NCBI GenBank assembly: GCA_030740335.1 | Contig: JASLXL010000207.1 | Coordinates: 1-16,005, forward strand | Reading direction: 5' to 3' | DNA: 16,005 bases | Source: SAR202 cluster bacterium | GTDB lineage: Bacteria; Chloroflexota; Dehalococcoidia; SAR202; CAJWER01 | Part shown: one piece after another, positions 6,656 to 13,778 of the stretch | Layout: the number at the start of each line of letters is the position of its first letter | Numbering within the stretch: position 1 is the first letter of the stretch | Notes under the pieces: model-generated | Databases searched by the model: none | Seen by the model: only the letters and a program-made list of their open reading frames with translations | What the model was told of the DNA's origin: nothing | Made by a program: the position numbers and the translations under genes

Positions 6656-7666
6656 GTGCCAGCGATTTCCAGAACCGTAACTGCTTATGGCGGAGTCCTG
6701 CTGATCCTCGTCTCCATGGCGCTTGTCGCCTGCTCACAAGACTCTACCCTCGTCGTCTACTCGGGCCGCAGCGAATCCCTGGTCGAACCCGTCGTTGAGC
6801 TGTTTCGCGAATCGACCGGCATCGCGGTCGACGTGAAGTACGGGAGCACCGCTGAGATCGCCGCGACCCTGCTGGAAGAAGGAAAGAACTCGCCCGCAGA
6901 CGTGTTCTTCGCCCAGGACCCCGGTGGTCTCGGGGCCGTCGTCGACATGCTCAGCAAACTTCCAGACGAGATTCTGACCCCGGTTCCATCCTGGGCCAGG
7001 TCGCCCAACGGCGACTGGGTAGGCGTCTCCGGACGCGCCAGGGTAGTGGCGTATAACACCGACGAAGTTGACCCGTCAGAGATGCCAGACACGATGGAGG
7101 GTTTTACAGACCCTCGTTGGAAAGGACGCATCGGGTGGCCGCCATCCAACGGCTCCTTCCAGGCAATGGTCACCGCCATGCGTGTCCAGTGGGGCGAGGA
7201 GGCTACCCGGCAGTGGCTTGAAGGCATCATAGCCAACGAACCTGTTGCATACCCCAAGAACACACCCACGGTCGCAGCCGCCGCCACCGGCGAAGTTGCG
7301 ATCGGTTTCGTCAACCACTACTATCTGCACCGCTTCCTCCAGGAAGAAGGGGAGGGATTCGGAGCCCGCAACCACTACCTGACCGGCGGCGGACCCGGAA
7401 GCGTCGTCCTGGTCGCTGGCGCGGGAATACTGGAGACCACCGAAAACCATGACGATGCCGAAAAGTTCATGAAGTTCCTACTATCTACGGTCGCTCAGCA
7501 GTACTTTGCAGCCCAAACCTTCGAGTACCCTCTCGTCTACGGTGTCGCGATCGACAGCGCCCTGCAGCCGCTATCTGGGCTCCAGAATCCGGACGTCGAT
7601 ATGGCGTCCCTTGCCGACCTCAAGGGCACGCAAGCACTGCTCCGCGATCTGGGCATCATCCCGTAG
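6656..7666 (+). CDS. fbpA: Fe(III) ABC transporter substrate-binding lipoprotein
   Basis: A 336-aa periplasmic-binding-protein-like lipoprotein that captures ferric iron outside the membrane and delivers it to the permease encoded next. Residues 1-26 are a lipoprotein signal peptide: Arg6, a hydrophobic stretch and lipobox LVAC with Cys26 as the likely lipid-modified residue. The mature part starts STLVVYSGRSESLVEPVVEL, the usual opening of the FbpA/FutA/AfuA group, and contains YGSTAEIA (62-69), ADVFFAQDPGGLGAV (81-95) and the adjacent tyrosines Tyr222-Tyr223 in NHYYLHR, which bind Fe(III) in this family. Start GTG 6656 is chosen because AAGGGGAG ends four bases upstream; an in-frame GTG at 6623 would add 11 residues without a ribosome site. 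Predicted to be iron-regulated through the operator at 6571-6589. Confidence 0.92.
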   Translation: MPAISRTVTAYGGVLLILVSMALVACSQDSTLVVYSGRSESLVEPVVELFRESTGIAVDVKYGSTAEIAATLLEEGKNSPADVFFAQDPGGLGAVVDMLSKLPDEILTPVPSWARSPNGDWVGVSGRARVVAYNTDEVDPSEMPDTMEGFTDPRWKGRIGWPPSNGSFQAMVTAMRVQWGEEATRQWLEGIIANEPVAYPKNTPTVAAAATGEVAIGFVNHYYLHRFLQEEGEGFGARNHYLTGGGPGSVVLVAGAGILETTENHDDAEKFMKFLLSTVAQQYFAAQTFEYPLVYGVAIDSALQPLSGLQNPDVDMASLADLKGTQALLRDLGIIP

Positions 7667-7761
7667 CAGCTCAACACCCATGAACAAGCCCCTATCCTCG
7701 ACACATATCCCTGTAGATAGCTACGGCCAACGAGGCTGCTCAATCGACGCGAGGCGCTGAG

Positions 7762-9411
7762 ATGGCCGCCACCGAGCAACGAGCGCTAGCCGGCCCGAGG
7801 GAAGCTCCCTCCTTGCCAGGTCTGTGGCGTACCATGCGGACAAAAGGACCGCCGCTCTTTGTATCACTGCCCGCACTGCTCATAGCCGTCGCGATGGCTC
7901 TGCCTCTCCTTTACCTCGTGATCCGAAGTGCAGGGGCCAGCTCCGAGGCGTGGGATTTGCTGCTTCGCCCCCGAACGGCGCAAATCCTGGGGCGCTCTAT
8001 GTTGTTAGTCGCGACGGTGACCACCTTGTGCCTCTCCATTGCGCTACCCCTTGCCTGGCTCACCGTCCGCACCGATCTGCCCATGCGCCGCGCCTGGGGC
8101 GTCCTGACGGCCCTACCTCTGGTCATCCCAAGCTACGTCGGGGCCTTTTTAGTCATATCTGTACTGGGGCCAAAGGGCCTCGTTCAGGGACTGCTGTTCG
8201 GCCCCTTTGGGGTAGACCGCCTCCCGAATATCTACGGCCTCGCCGGAGCCACGATAACCCTCGTGCTACTCAGCTACCCCTACGTGCTCCTGACGGTCCG
8301 CGGCGTGCTTGCAAACCTCGACCCGGCCCTGGAAGAGTCTGCCCGCAGTCTGGGGGCCGGACCTGTGCGAGTGCAGACCCGGGTCGTGCTACCGCTGCTG
8401 CGACCAGCTGCGGCCTCAGGCGGCCTCCTGGTAGGCCTGTACACCCTCAGCGATTTCGGGGCGGTGTCCCTGTTGAGGTACGAGACCTTCACGTGGGCCA
8501 TCTACCAGCAGTACCAGTCCGCCTTCGACCGCTCAATCGCAGCGGTCCTCTCCCTCGTACTAGTCGCCCTCGCCGTCGGCGTCCTACTGGTCGAAGCGAG
8601 GTCGCGCGGCCAGCTCCGCTACCACCGGTCCACACCGGGGGTAAAACGTCTGCCCAAGATCGTGCACCTGGGGCGATGGCGATGGCCGGCCCTCGCGTTC
8701 TGCAGCGCAATCGTGCTATTCGCCCTCGTGCTGCCAATGTCCGTGCTGGGCTACTGGATCATACGTGGTATGGCCTCCAGCGAAGGTTTTGACGCCCTCT
8801 GGAGCGCCACATTGAACTCCGTATTCGTATCGGCGATGGCGGCGGTCGTAGTCGCTGTCCTATCGATCCCCGTCGCGGTCTTGGCTGTGAGGTATCCGAG
8901 CCTGCCAAGCCGCATCATAGAGCGACTCACATTCACGGGATATGCGCTGCCCGGTATCGTCGTGGCCCTGGCGCTGGTGTTCTTCGGAACCACGCTCGCT
9001 CTGCCCATCTACCAGACGATCTGGCTACTGCTAATCGCCTACATCGTGCTATTCTTCCCAGCCGCTCTCGGCGCCACCAGGTCGGCCTTGCTACAGGTCA
9101 GCCCTCGTCTCGAAGAGTCGGCGAGGGCGCTCGGTCGTGGACAACTTCGCACCTTGAAGGACGTTACGGTGCCGTTGATGCGCTCAGGGATGGCCGCAGG
9201 GGCCGCCCTCGTTTTCCTCATCACAATGAAGGAACTACCCGCGACACTTATCCTAGGACCCTTGGGCTTCAAGACCCTGGCCACATCGATATGGTCCGCC
9301 TCCTCCGAGGCCTTCTTCGCCCGCGCTGCGGCGCCGGCCCTAGTGTTGATTCTACTGTCGTCGGTGCCCATGGCGCTGCTGATGCTGCGCGATAGAAAGG
9401 TACGCCTGTGA
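7762..9411 (+). CDS. fbpB: Fe(III) ABC transporter permease, two fused domains
   Basis: A 549-aa inner-membrane permease with about 12 predicted membrane segments arranged as two BPD_transp_1 repeats, as is usual for FbpB/SfuB. Each half has the EAA loop that docks onto the ATPase: EESARSLGAGPVRVQ (191-205) and EESARALGRGQLRTL (451-465), each followed by a proline-ended helix (LPLLRP, VPLMRS). The first membrane segment begins near residue 32 after a cytoplasmic N-terminus. The ATG at 7762 has a modest GAGG seven bases upstream. It starts 95 bases after fbpA, a gap with no feature I can name, and its last four bases (GTGA) overlap the start of the ATPase gene, so translation of the two is coupled. 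The length and two-domain form agree with ferric-iron rather than polyamine permeases. Confidence 0.92.
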   Translation: MAATEQRALAGPREAPSLPGLWRTMRTKGPPLFVSLPALLIAVAMALPLLYLVIRSAGASSEAWDLLLRPRTAQILGRSMLLVATVTTLCLSIALPLAWLTVRTDLPMRRAWGVLTALPLVIPSYVGAFLVISVLGPKGLVQGLLFGPFGVDRLPNIYGLAGATITLVLLSYPYVLLTVRGVLANLDPALEESARSLGAGPVRVQTRVVLPLLRPAAASGGLLVGLYTLSDFGAVSLLRYETFTWAIYQQYQSAFDRSIAAVLSLVLVALAVGVLLVEARSRGQLRYHRSTPGVKRLPKIVHLGRWRWPALAFCSAIVLFALVLPMSVLGYWIIRGMASSEGFDALWSATLNSVFVSAMAAVVVAVLSIPVAVLAVRYPSLPSRIIERLTFTGYALPGIVVALALVFFGTTLALPIYQTIWLLLIAYIVLFFPAALGATRSALLQVSPRLEESARALGRGQLRTLKDVTVPLMRSGMAAGAALVFLITMKELPATLILGPLGFKTLATSIWSASSEAFFARAAAPALVLILLSSVPMALLMLRDRKVRL

Positions 9412-10466
9412 CCGCCCCCATTGTCGAGTGCGTAGACGCATCAAAGAGCTTCGGTGGTATGACCGCGGCCGATCAAGTCTCATTTGCCCTGGAACCAGGA
9501 GAGATCCTCTCCATACTAGGAACGAGCGGCTGCGGAAAGACCAGCGTACTGCGTCTGATAGCCGGCTTCGAGGCGCCGGACGAGGGCGAAATACGGATAG
9601 AGGGTCGTGTCGTCTCCGCCGATCACACTCTGCTGCCGCCGGAAAAGCGGGGCGTCGGGATGGTGTTCCAGGAGTATGCCCTGTTCCCACACATGACGGT
9701 TCTCCAGAACATCGCGTTCGGCCTCGCGAACATCTCCGAGCAGGAACGACACAACAGGCTGTCCGAACTACTAGAATTGGTTCGGCTCACCGGACTCGAA
9801 CGACGCTATCCCCACGAACTCTCCGGAGGACAGCAGCAGCGCGTCGCCCTGGCCCGTACCCTGGCGCCGAAGCCTGTAACCCTCCTGCTGGATGAGCCCT
9901 TCAGCAACGTCGACGCTACGATGCGTGCCGACCTGCACCATGATGTCAATACCATCCTCCGCGAGAGCCACATCACCACCATCTTCGTGACCCACGAGCG
10001 CGAAGAGGCTTTCGCGATGGCAGATCGCGTGGCAGTCATGAGTAATGGAAAATTCGACCAGATCGACACCCCGGACACCCTCTACCACGCACCCGCTACC
10101 AAAAACGTCGCGAGCATGGTGGGCACCTGCGATTTCCTCGACGGCGTGGTGAGCGGGGGGCGCATCCAGACCGAGTTGGGGAGCCTTGGCTGGAGACCGA
10201 ACGGACATGACTATGTGGACGGGACGCCAGTAGACGTCCTTGTCCGGCTCGACGACTTCCAGATCGCCCCCGACCCGAAAGGCACCTCTATCGTAACTTC
10301 GCGAGAGTTTCGTGGCGACGAGATAATCCTGGTCGTCCGTACACATTCAGGCGCCGAGCTAAGATGCCGCCGCCACCACTACTCCACACTACCACCAGGA
10401 ACAAGCATCACCCTATTCCCAACCAAGGCATCCCCATTCGTAGTTTTCCCAACCGGTACAACCTGA
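9408..10466 (+). CDS. fbpC: Fe(III) ABC transporter ATP-binding protein
   Basis: The 352-aa ATPase that powers the transporter. All nucleotide-binding motifs are intact: Walker A GTSGCGKT (38-45), Q-loop Gln88 in VFQEYALFPH, signature LSGGQQQR (138-145), Walker B LLLDEPFSNVD (159-169) and H-loop His196. After residue 240 a C-terminal TOBE-like beta domain follows, as in FbpC/PotA/MalK ATPases; in FbpC this region can bind regulatory iron, but no such site can be judged here. The start is GTG 9408, overlapping the permease stop (GTGA). The stop lies inside a 14-base tandem duplication. Neighbours and motifs make ferric iron the most likely substrate; the ATPase alone could not be told from a polyamine or sulfate type. 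Confidence 0.93.
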   Translation: MTAPIVECVDASKSFGGMTAADQVSFALEPGEILSILGTSGCGKTSVLRLIAGFEAPDEGEIRIEGRVVSADHTLLPPEKRGVGMVFQEYALFPHMTVLQNIAFGLANISEQERHNRLSELLELVRLTGLERRYPHELSGGQQQRVALARTLAPKPVTLLLDEPFSNVDATMRADLHHDVNTILRESHITTIFVTHEREEAFAMADRVAVMSNGKFDQIDTPDTLYHAPATKNVASMVGTCDFLDGVVSGGRIQTELGSLGWRPNGHDYVDGTPVDVLVRLDDFQIAPDPKGTSIVTSREFRGDEIILVVRTHSGAELRCRRHHYSTLPPGTSITLFPTKASPFVVFPTGTT

Positions 10467-10479
10467 CCGGTACAACCGG
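10452..10479. repeat. 14-base tandem duplication across the fbpC stop
   Basis: ACCGGTACAACCTG (10452-10465) is followed directly by ACCGGTACAACCGG (10466-10479), 13 of 14 identical. The TGA stop straddles the junction, so the second copy is untranslated. ACCGGT is itself a palindrome, and the two copies could form a short hairpin. Confidence 0.7.
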
Positions 10480-10560
10480 GTTTGACGCACTAGTGCACCA
10501 GCGAAATTGTCTCGCTGGCCTCTCGACTGCCGTATGATTGTTTGTCGAAGACGGGATGTG

Positions 10561-10620
10561 AGGGGCGGAGCCCCTTTGCCGGGCGTGTGAGGGTGTCTCT
10601 CATTCAACTTTTTTCTTTTT
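10561..10620. repeat. Hairpin-rich intergenic repeat, copy B
   Basis: AGGGGC-GGA-GCCCCTTTGCCGG (10561-10582) matches the arms of copy A at 18 and 20 of 22 bases, with changes mostly in the three-base hairpin loop. The next 20 bases match copy A at 18 positions, and a T-rich tract follows. It lies in the gap between the convergent fbpC and the 129-aa gene. Confidence 0.75.
10588..10620 (+). terminator. Terminator of the iron transporter operon
   Basis: TGAGGG (10588-10593), loop TGT, CTCTCA (10597-10602), one G-U pair, then TTCAAC and a long T tract (10609-10620). Same design as the proS terminator. Confidence 0.65.
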
Positions 10621-10621
10621 C

Positions 10622-10646
10622 TCAAAAGAGGCGCGCCTAGCGCGCC
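10622..10646 (-). terminator. Terminator of the 129-aa hypothetical gene
   Basis: On the minus strand GGCGCGC, loop TAG, GCGCGCC (10630-10646, perfect 7-bp stem) is followed by TCTTTTGAG. It starts 12 bases beyond the stop of the minus-strand gene. With the hairpin at 10588 it makes a two-way termination region. Confidence 0.6.
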
Positions 10647-10658
10647 AGTCCCAGTCCT

Positions 10659-11048
10659 CTACGCCGGCGCATCACCGAAATGACCGGACGCGCCCGCCAC
10701 AGACTCTGCGAATGAACAAAGATCGACTGCCTCGACCATCACCGGCTCCACCGCCGACTCGGCTTCGGCCTGACGTAACATCTCGGCGAGCCCGTCTTCT
10801 CGCTCCCGAATCCGCGTCTGCATGATGATCAGGTTTGTGAGTACTCCCTTCAACTGGCCCGCAGCTGAATCATCGTCTGCCCGGTCCACCGCCTTCTGCA
10901 AGGCAGCGAGCAGCCTCAGTCGAAATGAGCCCCACTCATAGGTGCGCTCTAGCAGCCACGACAACTCGTCCACACCAATCCCCGCTCCATACGACCCCAG
11001 AGCCGTGTCAACATATCTGTCTACAACGTCGCCATCTTCCAAGCTCAT
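10659..11048 (-). CDS. Hypothetical helical protein, 129 aa
   Basis: I do not recognise this protein. It is 129 residues, acidic, with no signal peptide, membrane segment or metal motif. From about residue 26 to 98 it looks mostly helical (DELSWLLERTYEWGSFRLRL, then an alanine/leucine-rich stretch and QTRIREREDGLAEMLRQAEA, a possible short coiled coil); the end is Ala/Gly/Ser-rich and probably disordered. ATG 11048 is chosen because AAGGA lies eight bases upstream; the ATG nine bases earlier sits on top of the Shine-Dalgarno. A clean terminator hairpin follows it, supporting a real expressed gene. It lies 114 bases after the Nudix gene on the same strand and could share its transcript. Confidence 0.65.
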   Translation of the reverse strand: MSLEDGDVVDRYVDTALGSYGAGIGVDELSWLLERTYEWGSFRLRLLAALQKAVDRADDDSAAGQLKGVLTNLIIMQTRIREREDGLAEMLRQAEAESAVEPVMVEAVDLCSFAESVAGASGHFGDAPA

Positions 11049-11162
11049 CAAACACATCCTTCCTCGTAATCACGAGCCCGTGCAGTCTCAGATCCGCACC
11101 GCCCCGCCGAGCCCCACTCATGTCGCGTGTGCACCCACCCTGCCCCTTAGCGTGCGCAGCAC

Positions 11163-11930
11163 CTAGAATATTTGGGCTGTGCCACTGGGTAAAAATACCT
11201 CGACCGTATCCGGGTCCCGATATCCTGCGATCTCCGTAGGTACCACACCAGGGCTCTCCAACGCCGCCCGAACGATCACCTTGTTGAAAAACGAGACCGT
11301 CTCGGCCTGGTAGTAGTCATCCACAGGCATCCACAGGCACTCTTCGATTTCCTCGTCCTGCTTCGTGATCTCGAAACTTAGCGGCTCCAGGCGACACACA
11401 AAGTAGATATCGGACCTGCCGTATCGGTACCCGTGCATGTTCCGTAGACACGCCAGAGACATGAACCGCGATGTGATTCCGGTCTCCTCAAGCACCTCCC
11501 TCACAACGCCCTCTACAAGGTGCTCTCCAACATGCAGCGCACCCCCGGGCAGCTTATAGTAGCGCCCCTGCCCAACCCGCCCCTTCTCGTGCACTACTAG
11601 CAATTCGTTGGAGTCGTTCACGACAACGCCACCGGCGCCAATATAGTGGGACGCATACGGAGGAACGAAGGCCCGCGCCACCAGTTGCAACGTCAACATC
11701 AGGTAATCGTCCGTGGTGTGGTGATAAACGAACCCATAATCCACCGCGATCGGGACAAGCGCTGCCCTATCTAGGGCCAGTTGAAGCCATACAACCTTGT
11801 AGTCCTGGGATCTCCATGAGGCCAGCGAGCTCACAAGCAGCCGTTGGAACTCCTCTCGCGAGTTCGTGAGAGCATCCGGGGTGATAATCACGCCGCCAAA
11901 CGGATTAGTAGTGTAAGTGAATTCTGCCAT
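11163..11930 (-). CDS. Nudix hydrolase with N-terminal pre-Nudix domain (NUDT6-like)
   Basis: A 255-aa enzyme expected to hydrolyse a nucleoside diphosphate linked to another group. The Nudix box G-x5-E-x7-REVLEETGI is perfect at residues 130-152, with the metal-binding glutamates in REVLEE. The first 85 residues (FGGVIITPDAL, REEFQRLLVSSL, then GFVYHHTTDDYLML) match the pre-Nudix domain found in NUDT6 and plant NUDT proteins, a GNAT-like fold of unclear role. Substrate cannot be assigned; NADH or ADP-sugar compounds are hydrolysed by some relatives. The start is ATG 11930, with a modest GAGG eight bases upstream; the frame stays open further but that extension would cross the divergent promoter region. 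It is divergent from the aminotransferase. Confidence 0.88.
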   Translation of the reverse strand: MAEFTYTTNPFGGVIITPDALTNSREEFQRLLVSSLASWRSQDYKVVWLQLALDRAALVPIAVDYGFVYHHTTDDYLMLTLQLVARAFVPPYASHYIGAGGVVVNDSNELLVVHEKGRVGQGRYYKLPGGALHVGEHLVEGVVREVLEETGITSRFMSLACLRNMHGYRYGRSDIYFVCRLEPLSFEITKQDEEIEECLWMPVDDYYQAETVSFFNKVIVRAALESPGVVPTEIAGYRDPDTVEVFLPSGTAQIF

Positions 11931-11963
11931 GTGTCTCGCCTCATAGCGCCCGGACGGCGCCCC

Positions 11964-11991
11964 ATTGTATAGTTTGCTGGGCTTTAACCAA
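11964..11991 (-). promoter_or_regulatory. Candidate promoter of the Nudix gene
   Basis: On the minus strand TTGGTT (11986-11991) and TACAAT (11964-11969) are separated by 16 bases; the second hexamer ends 33 bases before the ATG. The -35 is weak, so this is tentative. Confidence 0.35.
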
Positions 11992-12039
11992 CCGGCAGTA
12001 TATGCGCGCCCGCAGGCCGGGTCAAAGAGCCGGCTGTTG

Positions 12040-12045
12040 TACAAT
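12040..12045 (+). promoter_or_regulatory. Candidate -10 of the aminotransferase gene
   Basis: TACAAT lies 36 bases before the ATG at 12082. I see no convincing -35 at the usual distance. Confidence 0.3.
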
Positions 12046-12081
12046 CGATCCGGACCTGCAAAGCAGCCTAGGGGGAACACG

Positions 12082-13398
12082 ATGGCAACAATTCTTGAAC
12101 GCTACACCACCAAGTTTCGGGGATCTTCAGAAGCCTTCGAACGTGGCAAGGCTGTAATCCCAGGAGGCGGACACCAATCGAGGGTCGTCAATCCTCACCC
12201 GGTGTTCATTAACGAGGGCAAAGGCGCCGTCAAATACGACGTGGACGGCAACGAGCTGATCGACTACATGATGGGCTTCGGGGCGCTCTTGCTCGGTCAT
12301 GCCGACGCCGATGTCACCTCCGCCGTGGCCGCCCGCTTGAGCAAGGGCACACACCTGGGCTCACTTTCAGAGCTTGAAATCGACTGGGCAGAGCTTGTCA
12401 CGGGCCTGATCCCATCCGCCGAGCAGGTCCGATTCACCGGCTCAGGCACCGAGTCCACACTGCTAGCCCTCCGGCTGGCCCGCGGCCACACCGGCAAGAC
12501 CAAGGTCGTGAAATTCCGGGAGCACTTCCACGGATGGCACGACTATCTATCGATGGATTCGGGCATTAACACCCAGGTCGGCATCCCGGACGAGACGCTA
12601 TCCACAATAGTGGTGATTGAGCCAACCCTTGACGCCCTTTCTACCCTCCTGGAGAGAGACACGAACATCGCCGCCGTGATCATGGAGCCCACAGGCGGCC
12701 ACTGGGGCCAGTTCCCGCTCCAGAACCCCGGCTTCCTGGAGGGAGTACGCAAGCTCACCACCGAGCAAGGCGTCGTAATGATCATGGATGAGGTGATCTG
12801 CGGCTTCAGGTTGTCCAGCGGCGGCGCCCAGGGCCGCTTCGGAATCATGCCCGATCTGACCACCATGGCCAAGATCGTGGCTGGAGGGCTCCCCGGCGGA
12901 GCCGTCGCAGGCAAGGCAGAGATCATGGAGATGCTGGGTGACACTGACCCGTCCAGGCGGCTGGCCCATCCCGGCACCTTCAACGCCAACCCCGTCTCAG
13001 CCACCGCAGGCATCGCCACCCTGCAGAAGATCGCCAACGAGCCCATCAATGACCGGGCCGATGCAATGGCCGCCCGCCTGAAGGCCGGTCTCCGTGATGC
13101 ACTCAATCGCACCGAGATCCCCGGTCAGGTCCACGGCCTTGCCTCCGTTGTCCACATCGCCCTAGGCATCGAGTCCGACGACGAGGGCATCTCCACCGTC
13201 CCCCACGACCGGCTGGCCAAGGCCACCGCGGGGGACCGATCCTCCATGATCAAGTTGGCGATGCTCAACGAGGGTGTGGACATGATGGGCGGCATCGGCT
13301 TCATGGTCTCCGCCGTCCACTGTGAGGACGATATCGATCTCACCGCAGAGGCCTTCGAGCGAGCCCTGATTGCCCTCCGCGAAGAGCGCTTCATCTAG
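12082..13398 (+). CDS. Class III PLP aminotransferase, glutamate-1-semialdehyde aminomutase-like
   Basis: A 438-aa PLP enzyme of fold type I, class III. Landmarks: the phosphate-binding loop GSGTES (120-125), Asp236 in MIMDEVICGFR that contacts the pyridine nitrogen, and the Schiff-base Lys264 in TTMAKIVAGGLPGGAVAGK, which closely resembles the HemL pattern. HPGTFNANPVS (296-306) matches the GTxxGNP element of HemL. HemL makes 5-aminolevulinate for tetrapyrroles from glutamate semialdehyde, but many class III paralogues with this pattern act on other amino acids or amines, and no other heme gene is nearby, so I do not name it hemL. ATG 12082 is preceded by GGGGGA at a good distance; an upstream in-frame extension would run across the divergent promoter. 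Length is normal for the family. Confidence 0.87.
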   Translation: MATILERYTTKFRGSSEAFERGKAVIPGGGHQSRVVNPHPVFINEGKGAVKYDVDGNELIDYMMGFGALLLGHADADVTSAVAARLSKGTHLGSLSELEIDWAELVTGLIPSAEQVRFTGSGTESTLLALRLARGHTGKTKVVKFREHFHGWHDYLSMDSGINTQVGIPDETLSTIVVIEPTLDALSTLLERDTNIAAVIMEPTGGHWGQFPLQNPGFLEGVRKLTTEQGVVMIMDEVICGFRLSSGGAQGRFGIMPDLTTMAKIVAGGLPGGAVAGKAEIMEMLGDTDPSRRLAHPGTFNANPVSATAGIATLQKIANEPINDRADAMAARLKAGLRDALNRTEIPGQVHGLASVVHIALGIESDDEGISTVPHDRLAKATAGDRSSMIKLAMLNEGVDMMGGIGFMVSAVHCEDDIDLTAEAFERALIALREERFI

Positions 13399-13778
13399 AA
13401 TACTGGTACTGCGCACGCTTAGGGGCCGGGTACGACGACGCCCGAACTACAGGGCCTTGGTCGGTAAAAGACGTGTATAGGTGCCTAACTTCTCTGCAGG
13501 GCGCATGAGGCTGGATCCCACACAAGTGATTTTCTTTTTCTTAAAAGGTGTAAGGTAAGGGTAGGGAATTGTCCGAGAAGGGTTTCCTTCGCAACCTGCT
13601 GTCGGCTCTACGAGCCCAAGAACTCCGGCCGCCGAGTAGCACTCGCCTTCGAGGTAGAGTTCGGGCTCAAGGTCTCTTCCGAACGGGGAGGTTCCCGAGT
13701 TAACCTGCCGCTGAAAGACCGTTCCTTGCGCATCATCTTCGACTGGTTCCAATGACCTGTAGTACGGAGGACGAAACA
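13399..13778. other. 380-base gap with repeat remnant and small hairpins
   Basis: No gene that I believe lies here. It holds the degenerate repeat copy at 13494-13546 and, from 13577 to 13706, four short inverted repeats: GAAGG/CCTTC, GGCTC/GAGCC, GTTCGG/CCGAAC and AGGTT/AACCT. The downstream part would be a long 5' leader of the aldolase gene if transcription starts before it. A minus-strand open frame across the region has no ribosome site and is taken as chance. Confidence 0.5.
13494..13546. repeat. Degenerate intergenic repeat, copy C
   Basis: CTGCAGGGCGCATGAGGCTG followed by TCCCACACAAGTGATTTTC and a TTTTTCTTAAAAG end aligns with copy B from 10576 on with roughly 70% identity and about one gap. 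The hairpin bases are no longer well paired, though the T-rich tract is kept. It lies 95 bases after the aminotransferase stop and may be its worn-out terminator. Confidence 0.5.

Noticed and set aside
12001..12039. Alternative upstream starts extending the aminotransferase and Nudix frames across each other
   Set aside because: Both extensions lack ribosome sites, would overlap on opposite strands, and run through the shared promoter region.
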